Shown: positions 1-8,237 of the stretch, piece by piece
How the letters are laid out: each line of letters starts with the position of its first letter
Numbering within the stretch: position 1 is the stretch's first letter
Assembly (NCBI RefSeq): GCF_032926325.1
Contig: NZ_CP136709.1
Coordinates: 3,690,501-3,754,500, forward strand
Length of the DNA stretch: 64,000 nucleotides
Direction of reading: 5' to 3'
Source of the DNA: Aestuariibaculum lutulentum
GTDB lineage: Bacteria; Bacteroidota; Bacteroidia; Flavobacteriales; Flavobacteriaceae
The notes under the pieces: generated by a model
The model's database searches: none
Told to the model about the DNA's origin: nothing
The model's input: only the letters and a program-made list of their open reading frames with translations
Program-made: the position numbers and the translations under genes

Positions 1-1
1 A

Positions 2-1021
2 GAAATCTATAATTTTATTCAGAAAAACTACAATTGCAATGGAGTTAACAATATCGTTGAAGATTTTTCCCTAAATAACGTTATTGACAATAAATCTGGC
101 AATGCTCAATCCATAAATCTATTACTATTAAATGCATTAAATGAAGCCGGTATAAAAGCTAAACCTGTAATATTATCTACAAGAGATAACGGGTTAGTTT
201 CAAAAATCAACTTCGATTTATCTGATTTCAATTATTTGCTTGTTGAAGTCGAACTTAATAAAAAGACGTATTTGTTAGACGCTTCAAATCCCTATTTAGC
301 CTTTGGTGAAATCCCTTTTAAATGCCTTAACCAATATGGTATGCGCCTAAACTCTAAAAACAATAATGAATGGATAGATATCGATCCCCTTTTTACAACA
401 AATCAACTATACAATTTAGAAATCAATATTGATAAGGACCAGAATGTAAAAGGAACTGTAGCCTGTAAAAAAACTGGGTATCATGCCTTAAATTCTAAAC
501 AAAATTATTTTAACGACGAGCCATCGTACTTTAAGAATTTAACAGAAAGTTTTCCTGATAAAACAATTTCAGATTTTGCAGTTAGCACTTTAAAAGAGGA
601 TGTAAATCTTAAAGAAACTTACAACATAACTTACACTATTCAAACAGACAATAATACAGTTACTATTAACCCATTCTTGATTAAATATCTTGATGACATC
701 CCTTTAAAATCAGAAAACAGAATATACCCCATAAACTTTGGTTTCAAAGATAATTACCTATACATGTTTCAATTAAATTTTAATGACAGCTATTCCATAA
801 AGCAAATTCCTGAAAAATTAATACTGGAATTACCTAACAAAAGTGCAACCATGGTGTTATCAAGCAAAGTAATAGGCAACTCTGTAAATTTAATTTTTAA
901 AATTAATTTTAATCAGGCAATTTACCAACCTGATTATTATCAATCAATTAAAGAATTTATTAATGAATTGATTAGAATTCAAGAAAATTCAAACATTATT
1001 CTTGAAAGAAAACAACTATAA
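2..1021 (+). CDS. DUF3857/transglutaminase-like secreted protein (3' part, cut by window edge)
   Basis: The reading frame is open from base 2, so this is the C-terminal part of a larger gene whose start lies outside the window. The visible 339 residues align by eye with the last half of the next gene (shared blocks include NKSGN, STR, FGEIPF, YHAL and INFG/VDFG), so the two are tandem paralogues of the DUF3857 + transglutaminase-like + C-terminal beta-domain family. Where an active transglutaminase has its nucleophilic Cys, this protein has Ser-Gly-Asn (NKSGNAQSIN), and the usual His is Tyr (DFNYLL), so it is probably non-catalytic. Function is unknown; related proteins are usually periplasmic or secreted. 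An internal TTG at 236 should not be taken as the start. Confidence 0.8.
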   Translation, partial: EIYNFIQKNYNCNGVNNIVEDFSLNNVIDNKSGNAQSINLLLLNALNEAGIKAKPVILSTRDNGLVSKINFDLSDFNYLLVEVELNKKTYLLDASNPYLAFGEIPFKCLNQYGMRLNSKNNNEWIDIDPLFTTNQLYNLEINIDKDQNVKGTVACKKTGYHALNSKQNYFNDEPSYFKNLTESFPDKTISDFAVSTLKEDVNLKETYNITYTIQTDNNTVTINPFLIKYLDDIPLKSENRIYPINFGFKDNYLYMFQLNFNDSYSIKQIPEKLILELPNKSATMVLSSKVIGNSVNLIFKINFNQAIYQPDYYQSIKEFINELIRIQENSNIILERKQL

Positions 1022-1061
1022 TTTTATATTTTAGTTTAAAAACAATCACATTTATAACTAA

Positions 1062-3029
1062 ATGACAAAATTTACAACTGCCCTGATTTTACTTTTAAAT
1101 CTTTATTGTTTTGCTCAAGAAAATTATTACCCTTACAGTTTTAACGTAAAACCTGAAGATGTAAAAGCTGAGGCTTTTTCAAAAGACTCAACTGCAAATG
1201 CCTTAATTATTTATGAAAGAGGAAATAGTTATGTAGACAACGAGGATTTTGAATTAAAAACAGAAATAGAATGCAAATTAAAGATTTTAAATCGTGAGGG
1301 CTTTGATGAAGCTACCATTGTTATCCCCTTATATAAAAACAAAGACAATTCTCAAAAAGTCTTTAATATAGTAGCATCCACGCATAACATTATTTCTGGT
1401 GATAAAATTGAAGAAACAACTTTAAGCAAAAAAGACATTCACAACGAAGAATACAACGAAAACTACAATTTGGTAAAATTCACCTTACCTAACATAAAGG
1501 AAGGTTCTGTTATTACTTACAGCTACAAAATTACATCTCCATTCATGTTTAATTATAAAGGATGGAACTTTCAAGGTGACATTCCCAAACTATATAGCGA
1601 ATACAACACAAGTGTTCCTGCTAACTGGCAATACCACATAAAACTCATAGGTGGTAAAAAATTAATGACTAACGAATCTAAAATTGCTAAACATTGTTTA
1701 ACAACTTTTAATGGCGGTGTTGCCGACTGTACCATATCTAAATACGCTATGAAAGATATTCCTGCTTTCATAGAAGAAGACTACATGACATCAAAACATA
1801 ATTATTTAGCTCGTATTGAATACGAATTAAAGAGTTTTAAAAATTTCACTGGAGCTGTAAATCATTATACAAAATCCTGGGATGATGTTGATGATGAACT
1901 TAAAAAAGAAAAAAGTGTAGGTCGTCAAATACTAAAATCTATTGATGCCAAAGAATTTCTTCCAGAAACAATTATTAATGAAACTGATATATTAAAAAAG
2001 GCTAAAGCTATCTACTTTTTTGTTCAGGAAAATTACACATGGGATGGCAAGTACAGTATTTATAACGATGAGTTGTCTGTAAAAGAATTAATTAAAAACA
2101 AATCCGGCAACGTTTCATCTATCAATATTTTACTTCATAATTTACTTGATGCCTCTGGAATAGAGGTAAAACCTATAATCATGTCTACGCGCGAAAATGG
2201 TTTTGCTACAAAAGAAATACCTGTAATTTCAGATTTTAACTATTTAACGGTTCAAGCTATTGTCGACAATAACACTTACTTCTTAGATGCTACAGAACGT
2301 TATTTAACTTTTGGTGAAATTCCTTTTAGATGTTTAAATGGTTATGCTCGTCTATTAGACTTTAAAAGTGGTAGTTCCTGGATTGATATAAATCCTATAA
2401 GAACGACCTATACCATGTACAACACCGAGCTAAATTTTGATGATGAGAAAAACCTGATTGGAGAAGTAAAACGAAAATCGTCTGGATATCATGCCTTGTA
2501 TTCCAAGGAGCGTTATTTTCCAAATAAAAACTCATACGTAGATGAACTTTCCAATTCACTACCCAACACTGAAATTTCAGACTATAATTTAATCTCTGAA
2601 GATAAAACCAGTGATAACTTTTATGAAACCTATAACATCCAGTACAAAACCGAACAAATTGGAGACAACATCTATTTAAATCCCTTTTTTGATAAGTTTA
2701 CTTCCGAAAATCCCTTTAAACTTCAAGAGCGCACCTACCCGGTTGACTTTGGGTATAGAACAAATTATATGTATTCTTTTAAAATTAATTTAGGTGATAA
2801 ATATACTTTGCTTGAAAAACCACAAGACACAAATCTTTCACTTCCAAGCAACTCAGGTCAACTTATATTTACATCTGAATTAGTAGACAACTCAATAAAT
2901 TTAATTTTAAAATTCAACTTAAAATCACCTGCATATCCCCCAGAATTTTATCCTTATCTTAAAGAGATTTTTAACAAATTGGTGGATATTCAACAAAATT
3001 CCATTTTTGTCTTAAAATCAAATAGCTAA
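1062..3029 (+). CDS. DUF3857 domain protein with degenerate transglutaminase-like domain
   Basis: A 655-residue protein with a signal peptide (hydrophobic residues about 5-16, cleavage near CFAQ). Order of parts: DUF3857 beta-domain (about 50-250), a transglutaminase-like helical core (about 300-420) and a C-terminal beta-rich domain. The core keeps the fold signature (KAIYFFVQENY, FLDATERY), but the catalytic Cys position reads SGNVSSIN and the His position reads DFNYLT, so two of three catalytic residues look lost. It follows its paralogue by 40 bases and is 21 bases ahead of the potassium channel gene. The family is common in Bacteroidetes; its role is not known. A binding rather than catalytic role in the periplasm is inference. 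Confidence 0.85.
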   Translation: MTKFTTALILLLNLYCFAQENYYPYSFNVKPEDVKAEAFSKDSTANALIIYERGNSYVDNEDFELKTEIECKLKILNREGFDEATIVIPLYKNKDNSQKVFNIVASTHNIISGDKIEETTLSKKDIHNEEYNENYNLVKFTLPNIKEGSVITYSYKITSPFMFNYKGWNFQGDIPKLYSEYNTSVPANWQYHIKLIGGKKLMTNESKIAKHCLTTFNGGVADCTISKYAMKDIPAFIEEDYMTSKHNYLARIEYELKSFKNFTGAVNHYTKSWDDVDDELKKEKSVGRQILKSIDAKEFLPETIINETDILKKAKAIYFFVQENYTWDGKYSIYNDELSVKELIKNKSGNVSSINILLHNLLDASGIEVKPIIMSTRENGFATKEIPVISDFNYLTVQAIVDNNTYFLDATERYLTFGEIPFRCLNGYARLLDFKSGSSWIDINPIRTTYTMYNTELNFDDEKNLIGEVKRKSSGYHALYSKERYFPNKNSYVDELSNSLPNTEISDYNLISEDKTSDNFYETYNIQYKTEQIGDNIYLNPFFDKFTSENPFKLQERTYPVDFGYRTNYMYSFKINLGDKYTLLEKPQDTNLSLPSNSGQLIFTSELVDNSINLILKFNLKSPAYPPEFYPYLKEIFNKLVDIQQNSIFVLKSNS

Positions 3030-3050
3030 TCTTTTCTTATTTTTGAATTA

Positions 3051-3911
3051 ATGGATAAACCACAAGACAAAAACTGGCGCACAAAACTTCATGAAATTAT
3101 ATATGAAGCCGACACGCCTGCCGGTAAACTATTCGATGTGGTTTTACTCATCGTAATTTTAGCCAGTATTTTACTGGTTATGTTGGAAAGCGTAAAGAGT
3201 ATAGACAGTAAATATCATACTATTCTTAATGTATCTGAGTGGATTATTACCGTCTTATTCAGTATTGAGTACATTGCCAGAATTGTAACAGTTAGAAAGC
3301 CTTTTAAATATATTTTTAGTTTCTATGGTATTATCGATTTATTATCGACCATACCAAAATATATTTCTCTGTTTTTTGGAGGCATTCATGCTCTAGCCGC
3401 ACTCAGGGCATTGCGCCTATTACGTATTTTTAGAATTCTAAAATTGGCGCGTTATCTGGGTGCTTCCTTACGTTTACTTTCGGCATTGCGGGCAAGTCGT
3501 GCCAAAATTTCTGTATTCCTATTTACAGTCGTTATTATTGCAATTATTCTGGGAACAATAATGTATTTGGTTGAAGGTGAAGAAAACGGCTTTTCCAACA
3601 TTCCTAAAAGTGTTTATTGGTGTATTGTAACGCTTACTACGGTGGGATTTGGAGACATTGCTCCACAAACACCTCTAGGTCAATTTATTGCATCTTTGGT
3701 TATGATTTTAGGTTATGGTATTATAGCGGTTCCTACAGGAATTGTCTCGGCTGAATATACTAGCCAGATTAAAAAAGATGAAAATGAAGAAGAAAAAGTT
3801 AAGCAACCTGTGCACCTGAATACACAAGTTTGTCCAAACTGTTCAACCGAAAAACATAGAGATGACGCGGATTTTTGTTATCATTGCGGCCATAAATTAA
3901 ACGATGAGTAA
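3051..3911 (+). CDS. Six-helix voltage-gated-type potassium channel with C-terminal zinc ribbon
   Basis: A 286-residue ion channel. Hydrophobic segments correspond to S1 (about 26-46), S2, S3, an arginine-rich S4 (LRALRLLRIFRILKLARYL), S5, a pore loop carrying the selectivity filter TVGFGD, and S6. The filter is the K+-selective type (TVGYG/TVGFG). The cytoplasmic tail is short and ends in a treble-cysteine-type zinc ribbon with Cys at 261, 264, 276 and 279 (CPNC...CYHC), in place of the RCK domain of many prokaryotic channels. Its last 8 bases overlap miaA, so the two genes are probably translationally coupled. A TATTTTTG box ends 5 bases before the ATG. Zinc or redox gating is an inference from the ribbon alone. 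Confidence 0.9.
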   Translation: MDKPQDKNWRTKLHEIIYEADTPAGKLFDVVLLIVILASILLVMLESVKSIDSKYHTILNVSEWIITVLFSIEYIARIVTVRKPFKYIFSFYGIIDLLSTIPKYISLFFGGIHALAALRALRLLRIFRILKLARYLGASLRLLSALRASRAKISVFLFTVVIIAIILGTIMYLVEGEENGFSNIPKSVYWCIVTLTTVGFGDIAPQTPLGQFIASLVMILGYGIIAVPTGIVSAEYTSQIKKDENEEEKVKQPVHLNTQVCPNCSTEKHRDDADFCYHCGHKLNDE

Positions 3912-4812
3912 ATTTCTTATTTCTATAATCGGGCCAACAGCCATTGGCAAAACCGCACTTAGCATTAAACTGGCTAATTACTTTAACACCGAAATTATTT
4001 CTGCCGATAGTCGACAGTTTTTTAAAGAAATGCAAATTGGTACAGCAGCCCCAACTACTGAAGAACTGGCTGCTGCAAAACACCATTTTATTCATCATAA
4101 ATCCATACGGGATAATTACAGTGTAGGTTCTTTTGAAAAAGATGCTTTAACCTGTCTGGAAACCCTTTTCAAAAATCACAATGTCGTTATTATGGTTGGT
4201 GGCTCAGGACTTTATGTCGATGCCGTAACCAAGGGGTTAGACGATTTTCCGGATGTTGATGCTTCCATTCGAAATTCATTAAACGCTGATTTAGAGACTA
4301 AAGGATTGACTTATTTACAAGAGCAATTAAAATCCTTAGACCCTGTTGCCTACAATACGATTGCCATTGATAATCCGCATCGGGTAATTCGAGCACTGGA
4401 AATTTGCATTGGTACAGGACAACCATACTCTTCATTCTTAAATAAAAAAGAAAACGAAAGACCCTTTAAAACCATTACCATAGGATTATCTGCCGATAGG
4501 GAAATCATTTACGATCGCATAAACAGACGTGTCGATATCATGATGAAAGAAGGCTTAATAAACGAAGTTAAAAACCTGCTACCTTATAAAGATTTAAATG
4601 CCCTAAATACGGTTGGCTACAAGGAAATTTTTAACTATTTAGAAGGAAAATGGGATTTAGAATTTGCTGTTTCAGAAATTAAAAAGAACAGCAGACGTTT
4701 TGCCAAGAGACAGCTTACCTGGTTTAAGAAAACTGAAAAGACTTTGTGGTTTGATTATGAAACTGCTGTAGAAAAGATTATAGCATCTTGTGAAGAACAA
4801 ATTAAAGCGTAA
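3904..4812 (+). CDS. miaA: tRNA dimethylallyltransferase MiaA
   Basis: A 302-residue enzyme, normal length for the family. It transfers the dimethylallyl group of DMAPP to N6 of A37 in tRNAs that read UNN codons. Visible motifs are the P-loop GPTAIGKTALS (about 9-19), the substrate motif SADSRQFFKEMQIGTAAP, GGSGLYVDAV, and RRFAKRQLTWFK near the C-terminus, which binds tRNA and DMAPP. The ATG lies inside the last codons of the channel gene (8-base overlap). It converges with the coiled-coil secreted protein gene, only 7 bases apart, with no obvious terminator between them. Confidence 0.97.
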   Translation: MSKFLISIIGPTAIGKTALSIKLANYFNTEIISADSRQFFKEMQIGTAAPTTEELAAAKHHFIHHKSIRDNYSVGSFEKDALTCLETLFKNHNVVIMVGGSGLYVDAVTKGLDDFPDVDASIRNSLNADLETKGLTYLQEQLKSLDPVAYNTIAIDNPHRVIRALEICIGTGQPYSSFLNKKENERPFKTITIGLSADREIIYDRINRRVDIMMKEGLINEVKNLLPYKDLNALNTVGYKEIFNYLEGKWDLEFAVSEIKKNSRRFAKRQLTWFKKTEKTLWFDYETAVEKIIASCEEQIKA

Positions 4813-4819
4813 ACAGGCT

Positions 4820-6322
4820 TTACTTCATATCTACCGTACTGTACTTCGCATTTACAACAATATTTTTTCCACTACTTAGGTTTCCTGTTGAAAATGTAGA
4901 CACATTGTTTTGAGATGTTTTTTTGGGGTGACTAAAACGGGAATGATTACCTACATACTGCAAGCTATATTCCACCTTCGGTAAAATAATGGTGGCATCA
5001 CTATTTTGAAGCATCACATTCAAATTTGAAAAGGTATCGTCTATTTTTGAAATTTTCAAATCACCAATAGATCCGTTAATAATGGCGCTTCCCTGTAAAT
5101 TATCGATAACTACATTTGATGAATTCGAATTAATAACCAACTGTTTTGCATTATTAATCGTTGCTTTTTTAACATAATTCAAGGTTAAGTCGCCAACATT
5201 CCACGTGGTAACTACAACAGGTGAATAAGAGGCATTAATGGAAGTCTGGCTTCCATTAATGCTATTTGCTTTAAACTTGGTGTATTCTAAATTCGCTTTT
5301 AAATTATCAATTGCTGAAGCAAATTCAATTTCTCCGTGTCTTACATTCACTTTTAATTTGGCCTTTTTAGGCAACTTAATTTTAATGGTCTTTTTAACAC
5401 CTGACATATTTTTATCTGTAACCATTTTTTCAATAACCACACGTCTTTCGTCTGCCAATCGCTCACGCTCCTCCATATATTTTTCACGTTCTTCCATGTG
5501 TTTTTCACGTTGCTTTAAACGCTCTTCCAAAGCACGCTCACGCTCCTCCATTTGTTTAGCATGACGTTTTTCTATTTCAGCCGACATTCGTTCTGCATCA
5601 GCTTCATGTTTACTGGCATCACGTTCCATTTGCTCTTCAAAACGTTTACCCCATTCTTCCATTTGTTTGGCATATTTCTCTCCCCATTCTTTTTCAAACT
5701 TCCTTCCCCAGGCTTCCATTTTCTTTTCATAATCTTTTCCGAAGCTTTTTTCAAACTGTTTGGTATACTCTTCCAAATACTTCTCACCGTCTTTCTTATA
5801 AGCTTCGTAATCGAAATGTACTTTCCCAACACCTGCAGGCAACACTGGTAATTCAGGCATCTCAGGTAATTCCGGAAGTTCTGGAATCTGAGGAATAACA
5901 ACGAATTTTGGAATTTCAGGCATATCTGCCAGTTCAAATTTTAATTCTTTAATAACCGTATGAATAGCCTCATCGTCATCACCTGTACTATATTTGTAAG
6001 CCCATACCTGAGGTGCATTTCCTTTGGTAGAAATTGTTACTTCACTCTTAGTAGCATCGACATCTATATTCCAGGCTTTTAAGGCTTTTTCTAAATCTTC
6101 CTTGCTTAATTTTTCACCTTCTACATAAGCTTCTATTTCTACAACATCTTTATTCCAGGTATCAATAACAATGTTACTGTAGCTGGTATTCAAACTAACC
6201 GTAACGTCTTTATCTACATTAATTGATTGTGACAATCTGGAAAGCTTTTCTTGGGCAATAACATGACCTGCAATGAAAAAACTTAACAGAAAAAGGGCTT
6301 TGTTTATAATTGATTTGTTCAT
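4820..6322 (-). CDS. Secreted protein with Pro-rich, coiled-coil and C-terminal adhesin-like (DUF4097-type) repeats
   Basis: I take the ATG at 6322 (500 residues), because the upstream in-frame ATG at 6364 lies inside the anti-sigma gene and delays the signal peptide. From 6322 there is a clean signal peptide ending HVIAQ. It is followed by a beta-region (SINVDKDVTVSLNTSYSN), a Pro-rich spacer of repeated P-E-[IL/M]-P units, then about 150 residues of highly charged coiled coil with repeated M-E-E-R-E. The rest is a beta-rich stretch like DUF4097/head-GIN domains, where short Asn/Ile-rich strands repeat. It is third in an ECF sigma / anti-sigma operon and is probably an envelope protein of that system. 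The precise function is unknown. Confidence 0.75.
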   Translation of the reverse strand: MNKSIINKALFLLSFFIAGHVIAQEKLSRLSQSINVDKDVTVSLNTSYSNIVIDTWNKDVVEIEAYVEGEKLSKEDLEKALKAWNIDVDATKSEVTISTKGNAPQVWAYKYSTGDDDEAIHTVIKELKFELADMPEIPKFVVIPQIPELPELPEMPELPVLPAGVGKVHFDYEAYKKDGEKYLEEYTKQFEKSFGKDYEKKMEAWGRKFEKEWGEKYAKQMEEWGKRFEEQMERDASKHEADAERMSAEIEKRHAKQMEERERALEERLKQREKHMEEREKYMEERERLADERRVVIEKMVTDKNMSGVKKTIKIKLPKKAKLKVNVRHGEIEFASAIDNLKANLEYTKFKANSINGSQTSINASYSPVVVTTWNVGDLTLNYVKKATINNAKQLVINSNSSNVVIDNLQGSAIINGSIGDLKISKIDDTFSNLNVMLQNSDATIILPKVEYSLQYVGNHSRFSHPKKTSQNNVSTFSTGNLSSGKNIVVNAKYSTVDMK

Positions 6323-6332
6323 TTTTTGATTT

Positions 6333-6914
6333 TTAGATGGATTGATTTTTGTTTTCAAATTCATTTGAAAGGTTTAATTCCTGTAACTGTGCTCTTAAGC
6401 GATATAACAGATTTAAACGAAATTTTAAATTATCAATTAGCGCATTAACGGTTAACTCACTTGGCCCTGAATTGGTTAATTCTTCAGATAAACGTTGATA
6501 TTCCTTATCCAGTTCCTCCAATTGTTTTACGTAACCATCGAAAAGTTCTTTGGTTTCTGGTGTATACTTAATTTTTGCTAACTCTAAATTGATACTCGCT
6601 AAATAATAATCCTCAACTTTTTTAAGGCCTGGAGAAACATCTCCCAAAGTTTTAACTTCACTGGTTTTTGTACTCACCATAGTTTCCGGAGTATTTTCAA
6701 CTTGTATTTCATTAGCATTATAAAACTGAAAAGCCATAAAACTAAACCCTAGCAAGACAATCACACTGGCAGCGATACTGAACCAATTGTATTTTGGTTT
6801 TGAAACAGGTAGCGCGTCATCTAGCTTTTCTAAAAAGCGAGCCTCGTGGTTTTCAGGCATAGATTCTTTTACAATCTCTTCTTCTCTAAATAAATCTCTA
6901 ATATCTCGTGCCAT
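6333..6914 (-). CDS. Single-pass membrane protein, probable anti-sigma factor
   Basis: A 193-residue protein with a cytoplasmic N-terminus (about 1-42, acidic/basic, beginning MARDIRDLFREEEIV), one transmembrane helix (about 43-65, YNWFSIAASVIVLLGFSFM), and an extracytoplasmic part rich in Glu/Leu that should be helical. This topology and its place directly after an ECF sigma gene (17-base overlap with the sigma 3' end) mark it as the cognate membrane anti-sigma factor. No zinc-binding HxxxCxxC motif is visible, so it would be of the non-ZAS type. It ends 10 bases before the preferred start of the coiled-coil protein, which suggests co-transcription. The call rests on topology and context. 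Confidence 0.7.
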   Translation of the reverse strand: MARDIRDLFREEEIVKESMPENHEARFLEKLDDALPVSKPKYNWFSIAASVIVLLGFSFMAFQFYNANEIQVENTPETMVSTKTSEVKTLGDVSPGLKKVEDYYLASINLELAKIKYTPETKELFDGYVKQLEELDKEYQRLSEELTNSGPSELTVNALIDNLKFRLNLLYRLRAQLQELNLSNEFENKNQSI

Positions 6915-7449
6915 CTTGTTTTAGTGTTAACAGTTCTTGTAATTTTGCTTTTCCTCTGGATAATTGTGTGCGCGATGCAACTTCAGAAATATTTAAAATC
7001 TCTGAAATTTCCTGATGATCGTAACCTTCAATTAAATAAAGCATCACGACGTATTGGTATTTATCCGGTAAATTGCTAATTGCTTGTTTTACATTGCATA
7101 ATGTAATTGTGTCGTCTACCAACCATTTGTCATCATTTACGGTATCCACCACTTTTAAATGCACTTCTTCTAATTCAACTAATTGTTGCTTTTTGGCTTT
7201 TAAAAAATCGATACTTTTATTAACGACAATACGTTTTAACCATGCGCCAAAAGTCACTTCTGCCTTATACTGATGAAGTTTTGAGAATGCCTTTATAAAA
7301 GCTTCCTGCACCACATCTTCAGCATCACTGGCATCTTTTAAAAATCGTTTGGCAACAATATACATACCATCGCAGTACTGGTTGTACAACTGCAGTTGTG
7401 CTTTACGATTGTTTTGTTTGCATTGTTCAATGATATCGGCTTGAAACAT
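6898..7449 (-). CDS. ECF-type RNA polymerase sigma factor
   Basis: A 183-residue sigma-70 family protein with the two-domain ECF layout. Region 2 is residues about 10-80 (DASDAEDVVQEAFIKAFSKL contacts the core and the -10 element). Region 4 is about 120-175 (LPDKYQYVVMLYLIEGYDHQEISEILNISEVASRTQLSRGKAKL, a helix-turn-helix). There is no extra C-terminal domain. It heads a three-gene minus-strand operon with a membrane anti-sigma factor and a secreted coiled-coil protein. No TonB receptor or FecR-like gene adjoins, so it is not a classic SusC/FecA-type switch. Its target promoters cannot be read from the window. Confidence 0.93.
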   Translation of the reverse strand: MFQADIIEQCKQNNRKAQLQLYNQYCDGMYIVAKRFLKDASDAEDVVQEAFIKAFSKLHQYKAEVTFGAWLKRIVVNKSIDFLKAKKQQLVELEEVHLKVVDTVNDDKWLVDDTITLCNVKQAISNLPDKYQYVVMLYLIEGYDHQEISEILNISEVASRTQLSRGKAKLQELLTLKQDGTRY

Positions 7450-7597
7450 GCTGGTTTTGACTTTTGGTTTAAGTTAGTTCATTTATAAAGACGACACAAA
7501 AGTTAAAGTGTTGCAAAAACGAAAAATATTTTTCTTAAAATAAAACTAAAAGAAAGAAATGTGCGTTTGAATTTTTATTAATTATTACTTTTTAAAG

Positions 7598-7605
7598 TAT
7601 ATTTG
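7598..7605 (+). promoter_or_regulatory. -7 promoter element TATATTTG for the DUF2911 gene
   Basis: Exact match to the Bacteroidetes -7 consensus TAnnTTTG, 22 bases before the ATG at 7628, giving a leader of roughly 17 bases. No TTG or TTTG -33 box stands at the expected spacing. Confidence 0.45.
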
Positions 7606-7627
7606 ATTTTCAAATACTATATATTTC

Positions 7628-8185
7628 ATGAACACCTTTTTAAAGCGCGTCCTAATTCTCTTTTCTGTTATAGCCCTGGGTTTACTTCTGTATACCGTAT
7701 TTGTTGAAAATATTTTCGCTAAAAGACTGAGTCCTAAAGATACTGTAGAATTTAAACTTAACGATTTAAAATTAGAAGTGTTTTACAACAGACCCTATAA
7801 AAAAGGGCGTGAAATTTTTGGTGCCTTAGTGCCTTACAATCAGGTTTGGCGTACAGGTGCGAACGAAGCAACCACCTTTGAAACCAACACAGCACTACAT
7901 GTTGATGGTTTTTCATTACCCGCGGGTAAATACACTTTATGGACTGTACCAAAGGACACGATTTGGACTGTTATCTTCAACTCAAAACAATATTCCTGGG
8001 GTGTCAATTCTGAAATGAAACCCATGTGGGATCCTAATTACGATGTAGTGAATATCGATGTACCTGTAAAAAATATTGATTCAGTAGTAGAACAATTCAC
8101 AATTGCCTTCGATAATTCTACTGATAATCTTTTTTTAACTATGGCCTGGGATGATGTAAAAATTCAGGTGCCTTTAAAAGAATAA
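7628..8185 (+). CDS. DUF2911 family membrane-anchored protein
   Basis: A 185-residue protein with an N-terminal hydrophobic helix (about 7-27) and a DUF2911 domain over the rest. The family signature is clear: VFYNRPYKKGREIFGALVPYNQVWRTGANEATTF, then LPAGKYTLWTVP and a W-rich C-terminal half. DUF2911 is a small beta-domain widespread in Bacteroidetes with no established biochemical role. The gene is monocistronic: divergent from the sigma operon and 52 bases before meaB, with a weak 6-bp hairpin (8199-8216) between them. Confidence 0.88.
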   Translation: MNTFLKRVLILFSVIALGLLLYTVFVENIFAKRLSPKDTVEFKLNDLKLEVFYNRPYKKGREIFGALVPYNQVWRTGANEATTFETNTALHVDGFSLPAGKYTLWTVPKDTIWTVIFNSKQYSWGVNSEMKPMWDPNYDVVNIDVPVKNIDSVVEQFTIAFDNSTDNLFLTMAWDDVKIQVPLKE

Positions 8186-8237
8186 TCTACCTGAAATTAG
8201 TTACCTTTTTGTAACTTATACCTTAATTATTTCAATT

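Noticed and set aside
5238..5851. Long ORFs on the plus strand opposite the coiled-coil protein gene
   Set aside because: They are antisense shadows of a Glu/Lys/Arg-rich repeat region, giving Ser/Phe-rich low-complexity translations with no family features.
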